From NCBI RefSeq assembly GCF_019430905.1, contig NZ_JAHYCA010000008.1, positions 1-64,000 on the forward strand: 64,000 nucleotides of DNA, read 5' to 3'. This document shows positions 1-8,058 of this stretch, piece by piece; position 1 is the first letter of the stretch; each line of letters opens with the position of its first letter. The position numbers were made by a program, and so were the translations under genes. The stretch is from Billgrantia antri. GTDB taxonomy: Bacteria > Pseudomonadota > Gammaproteobacteria > Pseudomonadales > Halomonadaceae. The notes below the pieces were generated by a model, which saw only the letters and a program-made list of their open reading frames with translations, did no database searches and was not told where the DNA came from.

Positions 1-31
1 TCCCCATGCGAGAGTAGGTCATCGTCAGGCA
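1..31 (+). rRNA. rrf: 5S ribosomal RNA, 3' end only
   Basis: The window opens inside a 5S rRNA gene. The first 18 bases match the very conserved 3' region of gammaproteobacterial 5S rRNA (CCCCATGCGAGAGTAGG), and the molecule ends near CAGGC/AT at about base 30-32. It is followed within 10 bases by a terminator, so an rRNA operon presumably lies upstream of the window on the plus strand. The exact mature end is inferred from the E. coli molecule. Confidence 0.9.
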
Positions 32-40
32 TCTCTTCAG

Positions 41-66
41 AAACCCCGGCCAACTGGTCGGGGTTT
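41..66 (+). terminator. rRNA operon terminator 1
   Basis: AAACCCCGGCC pairs with GGTCGGGGTTT (one G-T pair) around the 4-base loop AACT. It lies directly after the 5S tail and ends in a short T-rich stretch (TTTCGTCGTTT). It is a Rho-independent terminator for the rRNA transcript. Confidence 0.85.
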
Positions 67-124
67 CGTCGTTTAGGGCCTGTCCTGGAGAGTAGCGGAG
101 CACCGCCCTCCGGACGGCCCGAAA

Positions 125-155
125 CATCGTCAGGCACCATCTCTTCCAAAACCCC
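125..155 (+). repeat. Decayed copy of the 5S tail and its spacer
   Basis: CATCGTCAGGCA...TCTCTTC...AAACCCC at 125-155 repeats the same series at 20-46, with a few bases inserted. A fragment resembling the 5S motif GAGAGTAG also lies at about 87-95. This looks like the remnant of a second 5S gene or a duplicated rrn end. Confidence 0.6.
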
Positions 156-180
156 GAGTACGCTAGTGCTCGGGGTTTTT
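148..180 (+). terminator. rRNA operon terminator 2
   Basis: AAAACCCCGAG pairs with CTCGGGGTTTT, extended by TAC/GTG around loop GCTA, followed by a run of five T. It is a stronger terminator than the one at 41-66 and sits just before the convergent YaeR-type gene, so it probably works in both directions. Confidence 0.9.
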
Positions 181-189
181 CATTACCTG

Positions 190-594
190 TTAGTTTTGTT
201 CGTACAGCTCAATAGGAGCTCCGTCAGGGTCGCTCAGGAAAGTGAAGCGCGCCCCCGTCGAGGCGTCGGTACGAATGGGCTCGGGCCGTGCACCGCGCGC
301 CTTGAGCATGCTCACGCAGGTATCCAGGTCGCTGGTGGCCAGGGCAAGGTGGCGCCAACCGCAGGCTTCGGGGTAGCTGGGGCGTGCCGGCGGATCGGGA
401 AAGGAGAAGAGCTCCAGTTGGATGCCGCCCGGCAGGCGCAGGTCCAGCTTGTGGCTGTCGCGCTCGGTGCGAAAGGTCTCGCTGACGATCTCTGCACCCA
501 GCACCTCAAGATAGAAGCGCTTGGCACGCGGATAGTCGGCCGTGATCAGGGCGACATGGTGGAACCCCGATAGAGGGAGGGGATTCGTGGTCAT
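190..594 (-). CDS. gloA2: YaeR-type VOC (glyoxalase-fold) protein
   Basis: A 134-residue single-domain vicinal-oxygen-chelate protein. It closely follows E. coli YaeR in order and motifs: FHHVALI at the N-terminus, YPEACGWRHLAL in the middle, FTFLSDPDG and the terminal IELYEQ. The metal ligands expected for the family are visible as a His near residue 12, a Glu in QLELF, the His of GWRHL and the Glu of IELYE. The ATG at 594 gives the usual length; an upstream start would run into hisC. Its true substrate is not established; glyoxalase-like activity is inferred from the fold. It lies 52 bases downstream of hisC on the same strand and may be co-transcribed. Confidence 0.88.
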   Translation of the reverse strand: MTTNPLPLSGFHHVALITADYPRAKRFYLEVLGAEIVSETFRTERDSHKLDLRLPGGIQLELFSFPDPPARPSYPEACGWRHLALATSDLDTCVSMLKARGARPEPIRTDASTGARFTFLSDPDGAPIELYEQN

Positions 595-646
595 CACGGC
601 ACCTCGAAATGGGGCGGACGCCATGCAGACGTCCGTCAGCCATGAT

Positions 647-1702
647 TCAGCGGCAAAGCAGCTCGAAGGCTTCGATGAGGCTATCCATTTCGTCGTCGGT
701 ACCGATCGTGATGCGCAGAAAATCACGCAGCGCCTCGGTATTGAAGTGACGCACCAGGATGCCCCGTTCGCGAAGGCCTACGAAGAGCTGTGCAGCATCG
801 TGCTGCGGGTGGCGAGCGAGAACGAAGTTGGCCTGAGAGGGAAGCACCTCGAAACCGAGCTCCGTGAGGCGACGAGCTGTACGCTCACGGGTGGTAATGA
901 CGCGCTCGCGACATGCGTCGAAGTGTTCGCGGTCTTCCAGTGAAGCGGTCCCGAGTGCACTGGCCAGGCTGTCGATGGGGTAGGAGTTGAAGGAGTCCTT
1001 GACTCGTTCGAGTCCCTCGATCAGCTCGCGCGGACCGATGGCGTAACCCAGCCGCAGGCCGGCCAGGCTACGTGATTTGGAGAAGGTGCCCGTCACCAGC
1101 AGGTTGGGGTAGCGATCAACGAGCGGCACGGTGCTTTCACCACCGAAATCGACATAGGCCTCATCGACCAGCACGACCTGGTTCGTCAGTCGGTCGAGCA
1201 GCGCGGCGATGGCCTCGCGCGGGTGGCCGTGTGCCGTGGGGGCATTGGGATTGGCGAAAATGGCGCCGCCGCTGCCGGGTGTGAAAGCATCGAGATCGAC
1301 CCGCCAGTGCTGGTCCAGCGGCAGAGCGCGACGCTCGACGCCATACAGCTTGCAGTAGACCGGATAGAAGCTATAGGTGATCTCGGGCATCTCGAGTGGG
1401 CGGTCGTGGCAGAAGAAGGCCTGAAAGGCCAAGGCCAGCACCTCGTCGGAGCCGTTGCCAACGAATACCTGCTCCGTTTCCACCCCATGCTCCCGAGCAA
1501 GTGCGTGGCGCAAAGCCAGCGACTGCGGATCGGGATAGAGGCGCAAGTGGTCGACCGGATACTCGCGCAGTACTGCCTCGACGCCGGGGGCCGGCGGGTA
1601 GGGGTTCTCGTTGGTGTTGAGCTTGATCAGCTTTTCGCGTGGCTGCTCGCCTGGGACATAAGGCGTCAACTCGCGCACCGCCGGGCTCCAGAACTGGCTC
1701 AT
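647..1702 (-). CDS. hisC: Histidinol-phosphate aminotransferase
   Basis: A 351-residue fold-type I PLP aminotransferase that converts imidazole-acetol phosphate and glutamate to histidinol phosphate in histidine synthesis. Visible signatures are the N-terminal LNTNENPYPP, GNGSDEVL, the NPNAPT motif, VDEAYVDF and the PLP-binding lysine K209 in TFSKSRSLAGLRLGY. Length is normal for HisC. It is separated from the hisBHAF cluster by about 7.5 kb, which is common in pseudomonad-like genomes. A YaeR-type gene follows on the same strand. Confidence 0.95.
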   Translation of the reverse strand: MSQFWSPAVRELTPYVPGEQPREKLIKLNTNENPYPPAPGVEAVLREYPVDHLRLYPDPQSLALRHALAREHGVETEQVFVGNGSDEVLALAFQAFFCHDRPLEMPEITYSFYPVYCKLYGVERRALPLDQHWRVDLDAFTPGSGGAIFANPNAPTAHGHPREAIAALLDRLTNQVVLVDEAYVDFGGESTVPLVDRYPNLLVTGTFSKSRSLAGLRLGYAIGPRELIEGLERVKDSFNSYPIDSLASALGTASLEDREHFDACRERVITTRERTARRLTELGFEVLPSQANFVLARHPQHDAAQLFVGLRERGILVRHFNTEALRDFLRITIGTDDEMDSLIEAFELLCR

Positions 1703-1818
1703 GGTGTCTCGTTTCTCATTGGACGGAACTTTAGGCCATGTTGACCGCTGCAGCCTGACCGCGCAAGCCGCCAGCGTGCTAGCCTAGGCGCTTTCGCCAG
1801 GAGGCTGGAACCCCATAC

Positions 1819-2712
1819 ATGACTGCCCAGATCATTGCCACGCTGCTGCCGGTATTCCTGATAGCCGGCTGCGGCACTCTCTACGGCCGTTTTCGTACCC
1901 CGGACATACGTAGCCTGAACACTCTCAACATGGAAATCTTCGTTCCCATGCTGGTGTTCGCGGTGCTGGCGGACCAGCAGGCTCCGCTGGCGGAGTATGC
2001 GGGTCTGGCGTTGGGAGCGGCCGTCGTGGTGCTGGGCTCGGGCCTGGTGCTGTTGCCGCTGGTCAGAATCCTCAAGCTCGAGCCCAAGACCTTCCTGCCG
2101 CCGATGATGTTCAACAATTCCGGCAACATGGGCATCCCTCTGCTGGTGCTTGCCTTTGGTGAGGCGGCGCTGCCTGCTGCGGTAGTGGTATTCATTGTCG
2201 AGATGCTGCTGCACTTTTCGGTGGGCCTTTACATGCTCAGCCCGCGCACGCCGCTATGGCGCTTGTTGCGGATGCCGATTGTCCTGGCCAGCCTGGCCGG
2301 GCTGGGCGTCAACCTGGGGGGTGTGCCGCTGCCCGGCTGGCTTCTCGAGGCAATGCACATGCTGGGTGGGGTGTGTATCCCGCTGATGCTGTTCGCGCTT
2401 GGCGTGCGCATGCTCGATATCGACTTCGGCGACTGGAGGACCGGTCTGCTGGGGGCCGTGCTGTGCCCGCTCTCGGGCCTGGTTCTGGCCGTCCCCATGG
2501 TATTGTGGCTGGACCTGACGGGGTTGCAGGCGGCGGCTCTATGGGTATTTGCTGCACTCCCTCCCGCCGTGCTCAACTATCTGGTAGCCGAGCAGTATCG
2601 GCAGGAGCCGCACAAGGTGGCCTCCCTCGTGCTGATCGGTAACCTGGCTAGCCTGGTGGTGATGCCCTTCGTGCTGGCAATGGTATTCATGTACGTTCAC
2701 CCGGGGGTCTAG
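1819..2712 (+). CDS. AEC family permease (auxin efflux carrier type)
   Basis: A 297-residue integral membrane protein with about ten hydrophobic segments in two halves. It carries the family features FNNSGNMGIPL near residue 100 and the C-terminal half with ALPPAVLNYLVAEQY. AEC proteins export or import small organic acids such as malate or malonate; the substrate here cannot be read from sequence. The ATG at 1819 has an AGGAGG about 14 bases upstream, which is a little distant. It is divergent from hisC with about 115 bases between the two starts. Confidence 0.88.
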   Translation: MTAQIIATLLPVFLIAGCGTLYGRFRTPDIRSLNTLNMEIFVPMLVFAVLADQQAPLAEYAGLALGAAVVVLGSGLVLLPLVRILKLEPKTFLPPMMFNNSGNMGIPLLVLAFGEAALPAAVVVFIVEMLLHFSVGLYMLSPRTPLWRLLRMPIVLASLAGLGVNLGGVPLPGWLLEAMHMLGGVCIPLMLFALGVRMLDIDFGDWRTGLLGAVLCPLSGLVLAVPMVLWLDLTGLQAAALWVFAALPPAVLNYLVAEQYRQEPHKVASLVLIGNLASLVVMPFVLAMVFMYVHPGV

Positions 2713-2821
2713 AGGCGATATGCCGGGCAGGAACAGACGAGACTGTCTGCCAGCGCCATGAGGGGTTATGCTGTGACATACGCTGACATAACGGAAACCC
2801 ATCGGTTTTAGGAGTGAGCAA

Positions 2822-3271
2822 ATGCAAGTAAGGACCCTGCTGGCTGGCTCGGCCATGCTGGCCTTCCTGGCCGGCTGTGCGGCCGGCCCGGCTGATGACC
2901 GTGCCGACATGGCAATGGATGATGCCGAAGTCGTTTATCAAGGTACCCTGCCCTGCCGTAACTGCGCGGGCATCGACCTGAACGTGACGCTTCGAGGTGA
3001 CGAGCAGGCAGCACCGGAGGAGCGTACCTTCGACTTGCGCGCCAGTTATCAGGAGCATCCTCAGGAACCGCCCGACGAAGAGTATGCCGGCAACTGGGAA
3101 GTGCTCAGCGGCACGGCGGTCGACCCCGATGCCACCGTATACGAGCTGACGCCGGATGGCGAAGGACAGATCTACTACTTCCTGCGCGTCGACGATCAGA
3201 CCCTGGAGCTGATCGATCCTCAGCGTCGTCGCTTCCAGAACAACGAAGCCCTGCAGCTGCAGCGCCAGTAA
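2822..3271 (+). CDS. NlpE-like copper-resistance/envelope-sensor lipoprotein
   Basis: A 149-residue lipoprotein. The signal peptide ends in the lipobox LAGC at residues 16-19. The mature part has the NlpE N-terminal signature YQGTLPCRNCAGID with its CxxC pair, then a small beta-barrel-like domain. E. coli NlpE has a second C-terminal domain that is missing here, so this is the single-domain form common in pseudomonads. NlpE senses lipoprotein sorting and surface contact through Cpx in E. coli; whether this short form does so is unknown. A good GGAGTGAGCAA ribosome site precedes the ATG. Confidence 0.8.
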   Translation: MQVRTLLAGSAMLAFLAGCAAGPADDRADMAMDDAEVVYQGTLPCRNCAGIDLNVTLRGDEQAAPEERTFDLRASYQEHPQEPPDEEYAGNWEVLSGTAVDPDATVYELTPDGEGQIYYFLRVDDQTLELIDPQRRRFQNNEALQLQRQ

Positions 3272-3289
3272 CGACGGGCTCGAGCTGTA

Positions 3290-3317
3290 GCGAAGGCGGC
3301 CTGCGGGCCGCCTTCGC
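3290..3317 (+). terminator. Strong hairpin after the NlpE-like gene
   Basis: A 12-bp perfect stem (GCGAAGGCGGCC with its complement) around loop TGCG, about 18 bases after the NlpE-like stop codon. There is no clear T-run after it, so it may be a transcript-stabilising hairpin or a weak terminator before radA. Confidence 0.55.
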
Positions 3318-3371
3318 GTATCTGGCCGTCCTGTTAGAATGAGCGCACATAGAAGCCGGAGAGAGGCCAGC

Positions 3372-4748
3372 ATGGCCAAAGCGAAGAGCGCCTTCGTCTG
3401 TACCGAGTGCGGGGCGGAGTATCGCAAGTGGCAGGGGCAGTGCTCGAGCTGCCTGGAGTGGAATACCCTGAGCGAGGTGAGGCTCGCTGCCCCCCGCCCT
3501 GGGGCTGCGGCCTCGAGTGGTGCCGGGCGCGCCGGCTATGCCGGCACGCTGTCGAAGGAGGTCGTCGACCTGGGCAGCGTCGACCTCACCGAGGTGCCAC
3601 GACTCTCTTCGACGTTCGGTGAGTTCGACCGGGTGCTGGGCGGCGGCCTGGTGCCGGGGTCTGCGGTGCTGCTTGGGGGGCATCCCGGGGCCGGCAAGTC
3701 GACGCTGCTGCTGCAGACCGCCTGCAAGCTGGCCCAGGCGCGCAAGGTGCTTTATGTCACTGGCGAGGAGTCACTTTCCCAAGTGGCGATGCGGGCACAT
3801 CGATTGCAGCTGCCTACCCAGGGGTTGAAGATGCTGGCCGAAACCAGCGTCGAGACGGTACTGGCGGTCGCCGAGCGTGAGCGGCCCGAGATACTGATCA
3901 TCGACTCGATCCAGACCATGCACCTCGAGGACATCGCCTCGGCTCCCGGCGGCGTGGCCCAAGTACGTGAGTCCGCTGCGGTGTTGACGCGTTTTGCCAA
4001 GCAGTCCAATACCGTGCTGCTGCTGGTGGGGCACGTGACCAAGGACGGCACCCTGGCCGGGCCCAAGGTATTGGAGCATATGATCGATGCCTCGCTGCTG
4101 CTCGAAGGCGGCGCCGACTCGCGCTTCCGCACCCTACGTGGACAGAAGAACCGCTTCGGTGCGGTCAACGAGCTGGGCGTGTTCGCCATGCTCGAGCATG
4201 GCCTCAAGGAGGTGAAGAATCCCAGTGCCATCTTTCTCTCGCGTAGCGAAGAGCAGGCACCGGGCAGCCTGGTGATGGTGGTGTGGGAGGGCACGCGACC
4301 GCTGCTGGTGGAGGTGCAGGCGTTGCTCGACGAGTCGGCGCTGGGCAATCCGCGACGGGTGGCCGTGGGTCTCGATCAGAATCGCCTGGCCATGCTGCTG
4401 GCGGTGCTGCATCGCCACGGCGGACTGTTCACCGGTGACCAGGACGTCTTCCTCAACGTGGTCGGCGGGGTCAAGGTGCTCGAGACCAGCGCCGACCTGG
4501 CCGTGCTGCTGGCGGTGGTGTCCAGCCTGCAGAATCGTCCCTTGCCCCGCGAGCTGGTGGCCTTCGGTGAGGTGGGGCTGTCCGGCGAGATCCGCCCCGT
4601 GCCCAGCGGCCAGGAGCGCATCGTCGAAGCCGCCAAGCACGGCTTTACCCGTGCCATCGTGCCGCGTGCCAATGCGCCGAAGCGCCCTCCCGAGGGCATG
4701 GAGGTCGTGGCGGTGGACAAGCTGGCCGATGCCCTCGAGGCGCTGTGA
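3372..4748 (+). CDS. radA: DNA repair protein RadA
   Basis: A 458-residue RecA-family branch-migration protein involved in processing recombination intermediates. The N-terminal C4 zinc finger (C10, C13, C24, C27), the Walker A motif GHPGAGKS at 103-110, the RadA-specific KNRFG motif and the C-terminal Lon-protease-like domain (ELVAFGEVGLSGE) are all visible. The start at 3372 is chosen because the reading frame upstream is not conserved and a purine-rich GGAGAGAGG lies just before it. selD follows after about 50 bases on the same strand. Confidence 0.96.
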   Translation: MAKAKSAFVCTECGAEYRKWQGQCSSCLEWNTLSEVRLAAPRPGAAASSGAGRAGYAGTLSKEVVDLGSVDLTEVPRLSSTFGEFDRVLGGGLVPGSAVLLGGHPGAGKSTLLLQTACKLAQARKVLYVTGEESLSQVAMRAHRLQLPTQGLKMLAETSVETVLAVAERERPEILIIDSIQTMHLEDIASAPGGVAQVRESAAVLTRFAKQSNTVLLLVGHVTKDGTLAGPKVLEHMIDASLLLEGGADSRFRTLRGQKNRFGAVNELGVFAMLEHGLKEVKNPSAIFLSRSEEQAPGSLVMVVWEGTRPLLVEVQALLDESALGNPRRVAVGLDQNRLAMLLAVLHRHGGLFTGDQDVFLNVVGGVKVLETSADLAVLLAVVSSLQNRPLPRELVAFGEVGLSGEIRPVPSGQERIVEAAKHGFTRAIVPRANAPKRPPEGMEVVAVDKLADALEAL

Positions 4749-4801
4749 GAAAGGACCTCTCACTGCGATAGAATGACCAAACGATTGCCAAGGAGAACGA
4801 G

Positions 4802-5839
4802 ATGAGCGCGATTCGCCTGACCCAATACAGCCATGGTGCCGGCTGTGGTTGCAAGATTGCACCCGACGTACTCGACGGCATCCTGGCCAAGGCCGGGCCC
4901 GGAGCCACCCACTCGCGACTGATCGTGGGCAACCAGGGCCGTGAAGATGCAGCCGTGTACGACCTGGGAGATGGGCGTGGCATGATCGCCACCACCGATT
5001 TTTTCATGCCCATCGTCGACGATCCCTTCGACTTCGGCCGCATCGCCGCAACCAATGCCATCAGCGACGTCTACGCCATGGGTGGCAGGCCAGTGCTGGC
5101 ACTCGGCATCCTCGGCTGGCCGCTGGACAAGTTGGGGCCGGAAATCGCCGGCGACGTGGTGGCGGGTGCCCAGGGCGTATGCCGCGAGCTGGGCCTGGCG
5201 CTGGCCGGCGGGCACTCCATCGATGCGCCGGAGCCGATCTTCGGCCTGGCGGTCAACGGTCTGGTCGACCTGGAGCACCTGAAGCTCAACAAGGGCGCCC
5301 AGGTAGGTGACCTGTTGTTTTTGACCAAGCCGCTGGGCGTCGGCTTCCTGACTACTGCCGAGAAGCAGGGCCTGCTGGAATCCGGCCATCAGACCCTGGC
5401 CCGCGAGACCATGCTCAAGCCCAATCAGATCGGCATGGCGCTGGCCAAGGTGAAGGGGGTGCACGCCATGACCGACGTGACCGGCTTCGGGTTGGCGGGG
5501 CATCTCACCGAGGTATGCCAGGCCAGCGGTGTGGCGGCGCGCATCGACTTTCGTCGCCTGCCGCGATTGGCCGAGGCCGAGGCCTACCGTCGCCGCGGCG
5601 CAGTGCCCGGCGGCACCCATCGCAACCGCAACGCCCTGGGCGCTGCCCTGAAGGACATGGACGAGCCGCACTGGCAGTGGCTGTGCGATCCACAGACCTC
5701 CGGTGGTCTGCTGCTTTCGGTACACCCCTCGTGGGAGGACGATGTCGAGCGCATCGGCCGCGAGCATGGCATCGAGCTGGTGCCATTCGGCGAGATTGTC
5801 AAGGCCGAGGGCCAGGCGCTGATCGAGGTGCGTGGGTGA
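4802..5839 (+). CDS. selD: Selenide, water dikinase
   Basis: A 345-residue enzyme that makes selenophosphate from selenide and ATP. The active-site loop GAGCGCK contains Cys15, Cys17 and Lys18 as in E. coli SelD; Cys is used, not selenocysteine. The ATP-binding AIR synthase-like fold is supported by DDAxx-type patches (TTDFFMP, NAISDVYAMGG) and the glycine-rich ALAGGHSI. A strong AAGGAGA site precedes the ATG. The stop codon overlaps the GTG start of selU by four bases (GTGA), so the two are translationally coupled and serve tRNA selenation. Confidence 0.96.
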   Translation: MSAIRLTQYSHGAGCGCKIAPDVLDGILAKAGPGATHSRLIVGNQGREDAAVYDLGDGRGMIATTDFFMPIVDDPFDFGRIAATNAISDVYAMGGRPVLALGILGWPLDKLGPEIAGDVVAGAQGVCRELGLALAGGHSIDAPEPIFGLAVNGLVDLEHLKLNKGAQVGDLLFLTKPLGVGFLTTAEKQGLLESGHQTLARETMLKPNQIGMALAKVKGVHAMTDVTGFGLAGHLTEVCQASGVAARIDFRRLPRLAEAEAYRRRGAVPGGTHRNRNALGAALKDMDEPHWQWLCDPQTSGGLLLSVHPSWEDDVERIGREHGIELVPFGEIVKAEGQALIEVRG

Positions 5840-6957
5840 AGCTGCCGCTGATCGAGCCCGATCTTTCCCTGCTTCGCCAGGAGCGGGTACTGGTCGACGT
5901 ACGCGCGCCGGTGGAGTTTGCTCAGGGCAGCCTGCCCGGTGCGGTGAACCTGCCGCTGATGGACGACGAGGAGCGTCGTCTGGTGGGTATCGAGTACAAA
6001 CAGCGCGGTCAGCAGGCGGCAATCGAGCTGGGCCAACGGCTGGTCAGCGGCGGTATTCGAGAGGCACGCATCGCGGCTTGGCAGCGCCTGGTCGAGGCGC
6101 ATCCCAATGCGATCATCTACTGCTATCGTGGTGGGCTGCGCTCGCAGATCGCCCAGCAGTGGCTGGCCGATGCCGGTGTCGAGCGTCCACGCATCCGCGG
6201 CGGCTGGAAGGCGATGCGTCAAGCGCTATGCTGGCGCATCGACGCGGCGGCCGAGCAGCCGCTGCTGGTGGTGGGCGGGCTTACCGGCTGTGCCAAGACG
6301 GCACTGATCCAGGCGCTATCCAATGGGCTCGATCTCGAGGGCTGCGCCCGGCACAAGGGCTCTGCCTTTGGCCGGCATCCTCTTCCGGCGCCGAGCCAGA
6401 TCGACTTCGAGCATGCCATGGGGCTGCGCCTGCTGTCGCTGCCGGGACCGCTGGTGGTGGAGGACGAGTCGCGCCATATCGGTGCCGCCAATGTGCCGCT
6501 CGCGTTCTGGCGAGCCATGGAGCTTGCCCCCAGGGTTCGGGTGGAAATGCCGCTCGATTGGCGTCTGGCGCAGATCCACAAGGACTATATCGACGACCTG
6601 TGGGCGATATATCGCCAGCAGTTCGGCGAATGGCTGGGCTGGACGCTGATGCGCAAGCAGCTCTCGAGTGCGCTGGCGAGGCTGAAGAAGCGCCTGGGTC
6701 ATGCGCGGCTGGCACGCCTGCAGCGGCTGCAGCAGCTTGCCTTCCGTGAACACGAACGCGGCAATCGCCAGGCGCACGAGGCCTGGCTGGCACCGCTGCT
6801 CACCGAATACTATGACCCCATGTACCGCTACCAGTTGGAAAAGCGCGATCCTGGCCGCTTCCTGCACGTGGGCGACTGGGACAGCTGCCTGGAGGCGGCT
6901 CGCTCGTGGGCGCAAGAGGCCGCACGCCAGTCCAGCGGACGGCCTCAGCCAGCCTGA
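5836..6957 (+). CDS. selU: tRNA 2-selenouridine synthase
   Basis: A 373-residue protein (also called MnmH or YbbB) that converts 2-thiouridine at tRNA wobble position 34 to 2-selenouridine by way of a geranylated intermediate. The N-terminal rhodanese domain holds the catalytic Cys96 in YCYRGGLRS. The C-terminal P-loop region reads GLTGCAKT at 148-155, where the usual glycine before the lysine is alanine. The GTG start at 5836 overlaps the selD stop as GTGA and gives the normal length. No selA or selB is in the window. Confidence 0.93.
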   Translation: MKLPLIEPDLSLLRQERVLVDVRAPVEFAQGSLPGAVNLPLMDDEERRLVGIEYKQRGQQAAIELGQRLVSGGIREARIAAWQRLVEAHPNAIIYCYRGGLRSQIAQQWLADAGVERPRIRGGWKAMRQALCWRIDAAAEQPLLVVGGLTGCAKTALIQALSNGLDLEGCARHKGSAFGRHPLPAPSQIDFEHAMGLRLLSLPGPLVVEDESRHIGAANVPLAFWRAMELAPRVRVEMPLDWRLAQIHKDYIDDLWAIYRQQFGEWLGWTLMRKQLSSALARLKKRLGHARLARLQRLQQLAFREHERGNRQAHEAWLAPLLTEYYDPMYRYQLEKRDPGRFLHVGDWDSCLEAARSWAQEAARQSSGRPQPA

Positions 6958-6964
6958 CTTGGAA

Positions 6965-7660
6965 TCAAGCCGCCGCGCTACGCATCCACTGGCTAAGCAG
7001 ACGGTCGAGCAGCGGGGCCAGGCGGTCGAAACGCCGTCCGTCGGCGAGAATGCTTTCGGTGGGTTGCGCGTGGGGGCTGGCCTCGCTGCCTTCCGGCGGC
7101 TCGTCGTGCGCCAGCAGTTCGCTGACGCTGGCTTGGGTCACTTCGAAATGACACAGCAGCCCCAAGGCGCGCCCGGCATCCCAGGCGAAGCCTTGCACCG
7201 GGCTGCCCAGGCTGCCGCCGAGCGGCAAGGCGTCGTCGGGCAGGGCGAAGACATCGCGATGCCACATGAAAGCGGTGAATCGCTCCGGCAGATCGAAAGG
7301 GCTCTCGGGGGCCAGGGTCACCTCGTGCCAGCCGACCTCGGCGAAGGTGCCGCGGCCTACCGTGGCACCGAGCTCGGCGGCAATCATCCTGGCGCCCATG
7401 CCGATGCCGAGCAGCGGCTTGTTGCCGTCCAGCGCCTTGGCGATCAGCTTGCGCTCACGCTTGAGCCAGGGATATCGTGCGTCGTCGAGTATATCCATGG
7501 GGCCGTCGAGCAGGATCAGTGCATCACCATCGGTCAGGCTGGGCGGTGCTTCCCCCGCATGGAGGTGGAAGACGGTATGGCTGTGCCCCATGCTGGTCAG
7601 CCAGTCGGCGATCCGTCCCGGGCCGTGATGCGGGCTGTGTTGAAGCAGATGCAGGTGCAT
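6965..7660 (-). CDS. Class I glutamine amidotransferase-like protein, nucleophile missing
   Basis: A 231-residue protein of the GMP-synthase-type glutamine amidotransferase domain. Recognisable parts are LLDGPMDI, the elbow LGIGMGAR at 84-91, the strand VGWHEVTL and the catalytic-type HFE at 171-173. In active members the elbow reads GxCxG; here residue 87 is Gly, so the cysteine nucleophile is absent while His171 and Glu173 remain. It may be a binding or regulatory pseudo-enzyme. The start at 7660 has a GGCGAGG site upstream and leaves a 51-base divergent gap to the ATL gene. Confidence 0.78.
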   Translation of the reverse strand: MHLHLLQHSPHHGPGRIADWLTSMGHSHTVFHLHAGEAPPSLTDGDALILLDGPMDILDDARYPWLKRERKLIAKALDGNKPLLGIGMGARMIAAELGATVGRGTFAEVGWHEVTLAPESPFDLPERFTAFMWHRDVFALPDDALPLGGSLGSPVQGFAWDAGRALGLLCHFEVTQASVSELLAHDEPPEGSEASPHAQPTESILADGRRFDRLAPLLDRLLSQWMRSAAA

Positions 7661-7711
7661 GGAAACCTCGCCATTCAGGAGTGACACGCAATCAGGGGAG
7701 CGGCAGCGTAC

Positions 7712-8005
7712 ATGAAACCGGTACTGCGCGAACAGATACTGACCATTCTGGCTGCCATTCCGCCCGGGCGGGTGACCACTTACGGACGTATTGCCGCCAT
7801 GACCGAGGGCGGCACGCCACGCCTGGTAGCCCGGGCACTGCGTGAACTCCCCGAGGACCACGATCTGCCCTGGTTTCGGGTGATCACCGCGTCGCGTCGG
7901 CTGGCCGAACATCCCGGAGCCATCGAGCAGCGCCAAAGGCTGGTCGCCGAGGGCGTGCTGTTCGATGCACGGGGGCGAGTGCCTGCCGAAGCGCTGTGGC
8001 CATGA
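7712..8005 (+). CDS. atl: Alkyltransferase-like protein (ATL)
   Basis: A 97-residue member of the MGMT DNA-binding-domain family. It has the family motifs IPPGRVTTYGRIA and LVARAL, but the active-site PCHR of methyltransferases is replaced by PWFRV. ATL proteins bind O6-alkylguanine without removing the alkyl group and hand the lesion to nucleotide excision repair. The length and the tail (QRQRLVAEGVLF) match E. coli YbaZ. It is divergent from the amidotransferase-like gene. Confidence 0.9.
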   Translation: MKPVLREQILTILAAIPPGRVTTYGRIAAMTEGGTPRLVARALRELPEDHDLPWFRVITASRRLAEHPGAIEQRQRLVAEGVLFDARGRVPAEALWP

Positions 8006-8058
8006 CCAGACGAGTGTCGCCACCCTTCATCTGGACCGTCAATTCACGAGGATAAACC

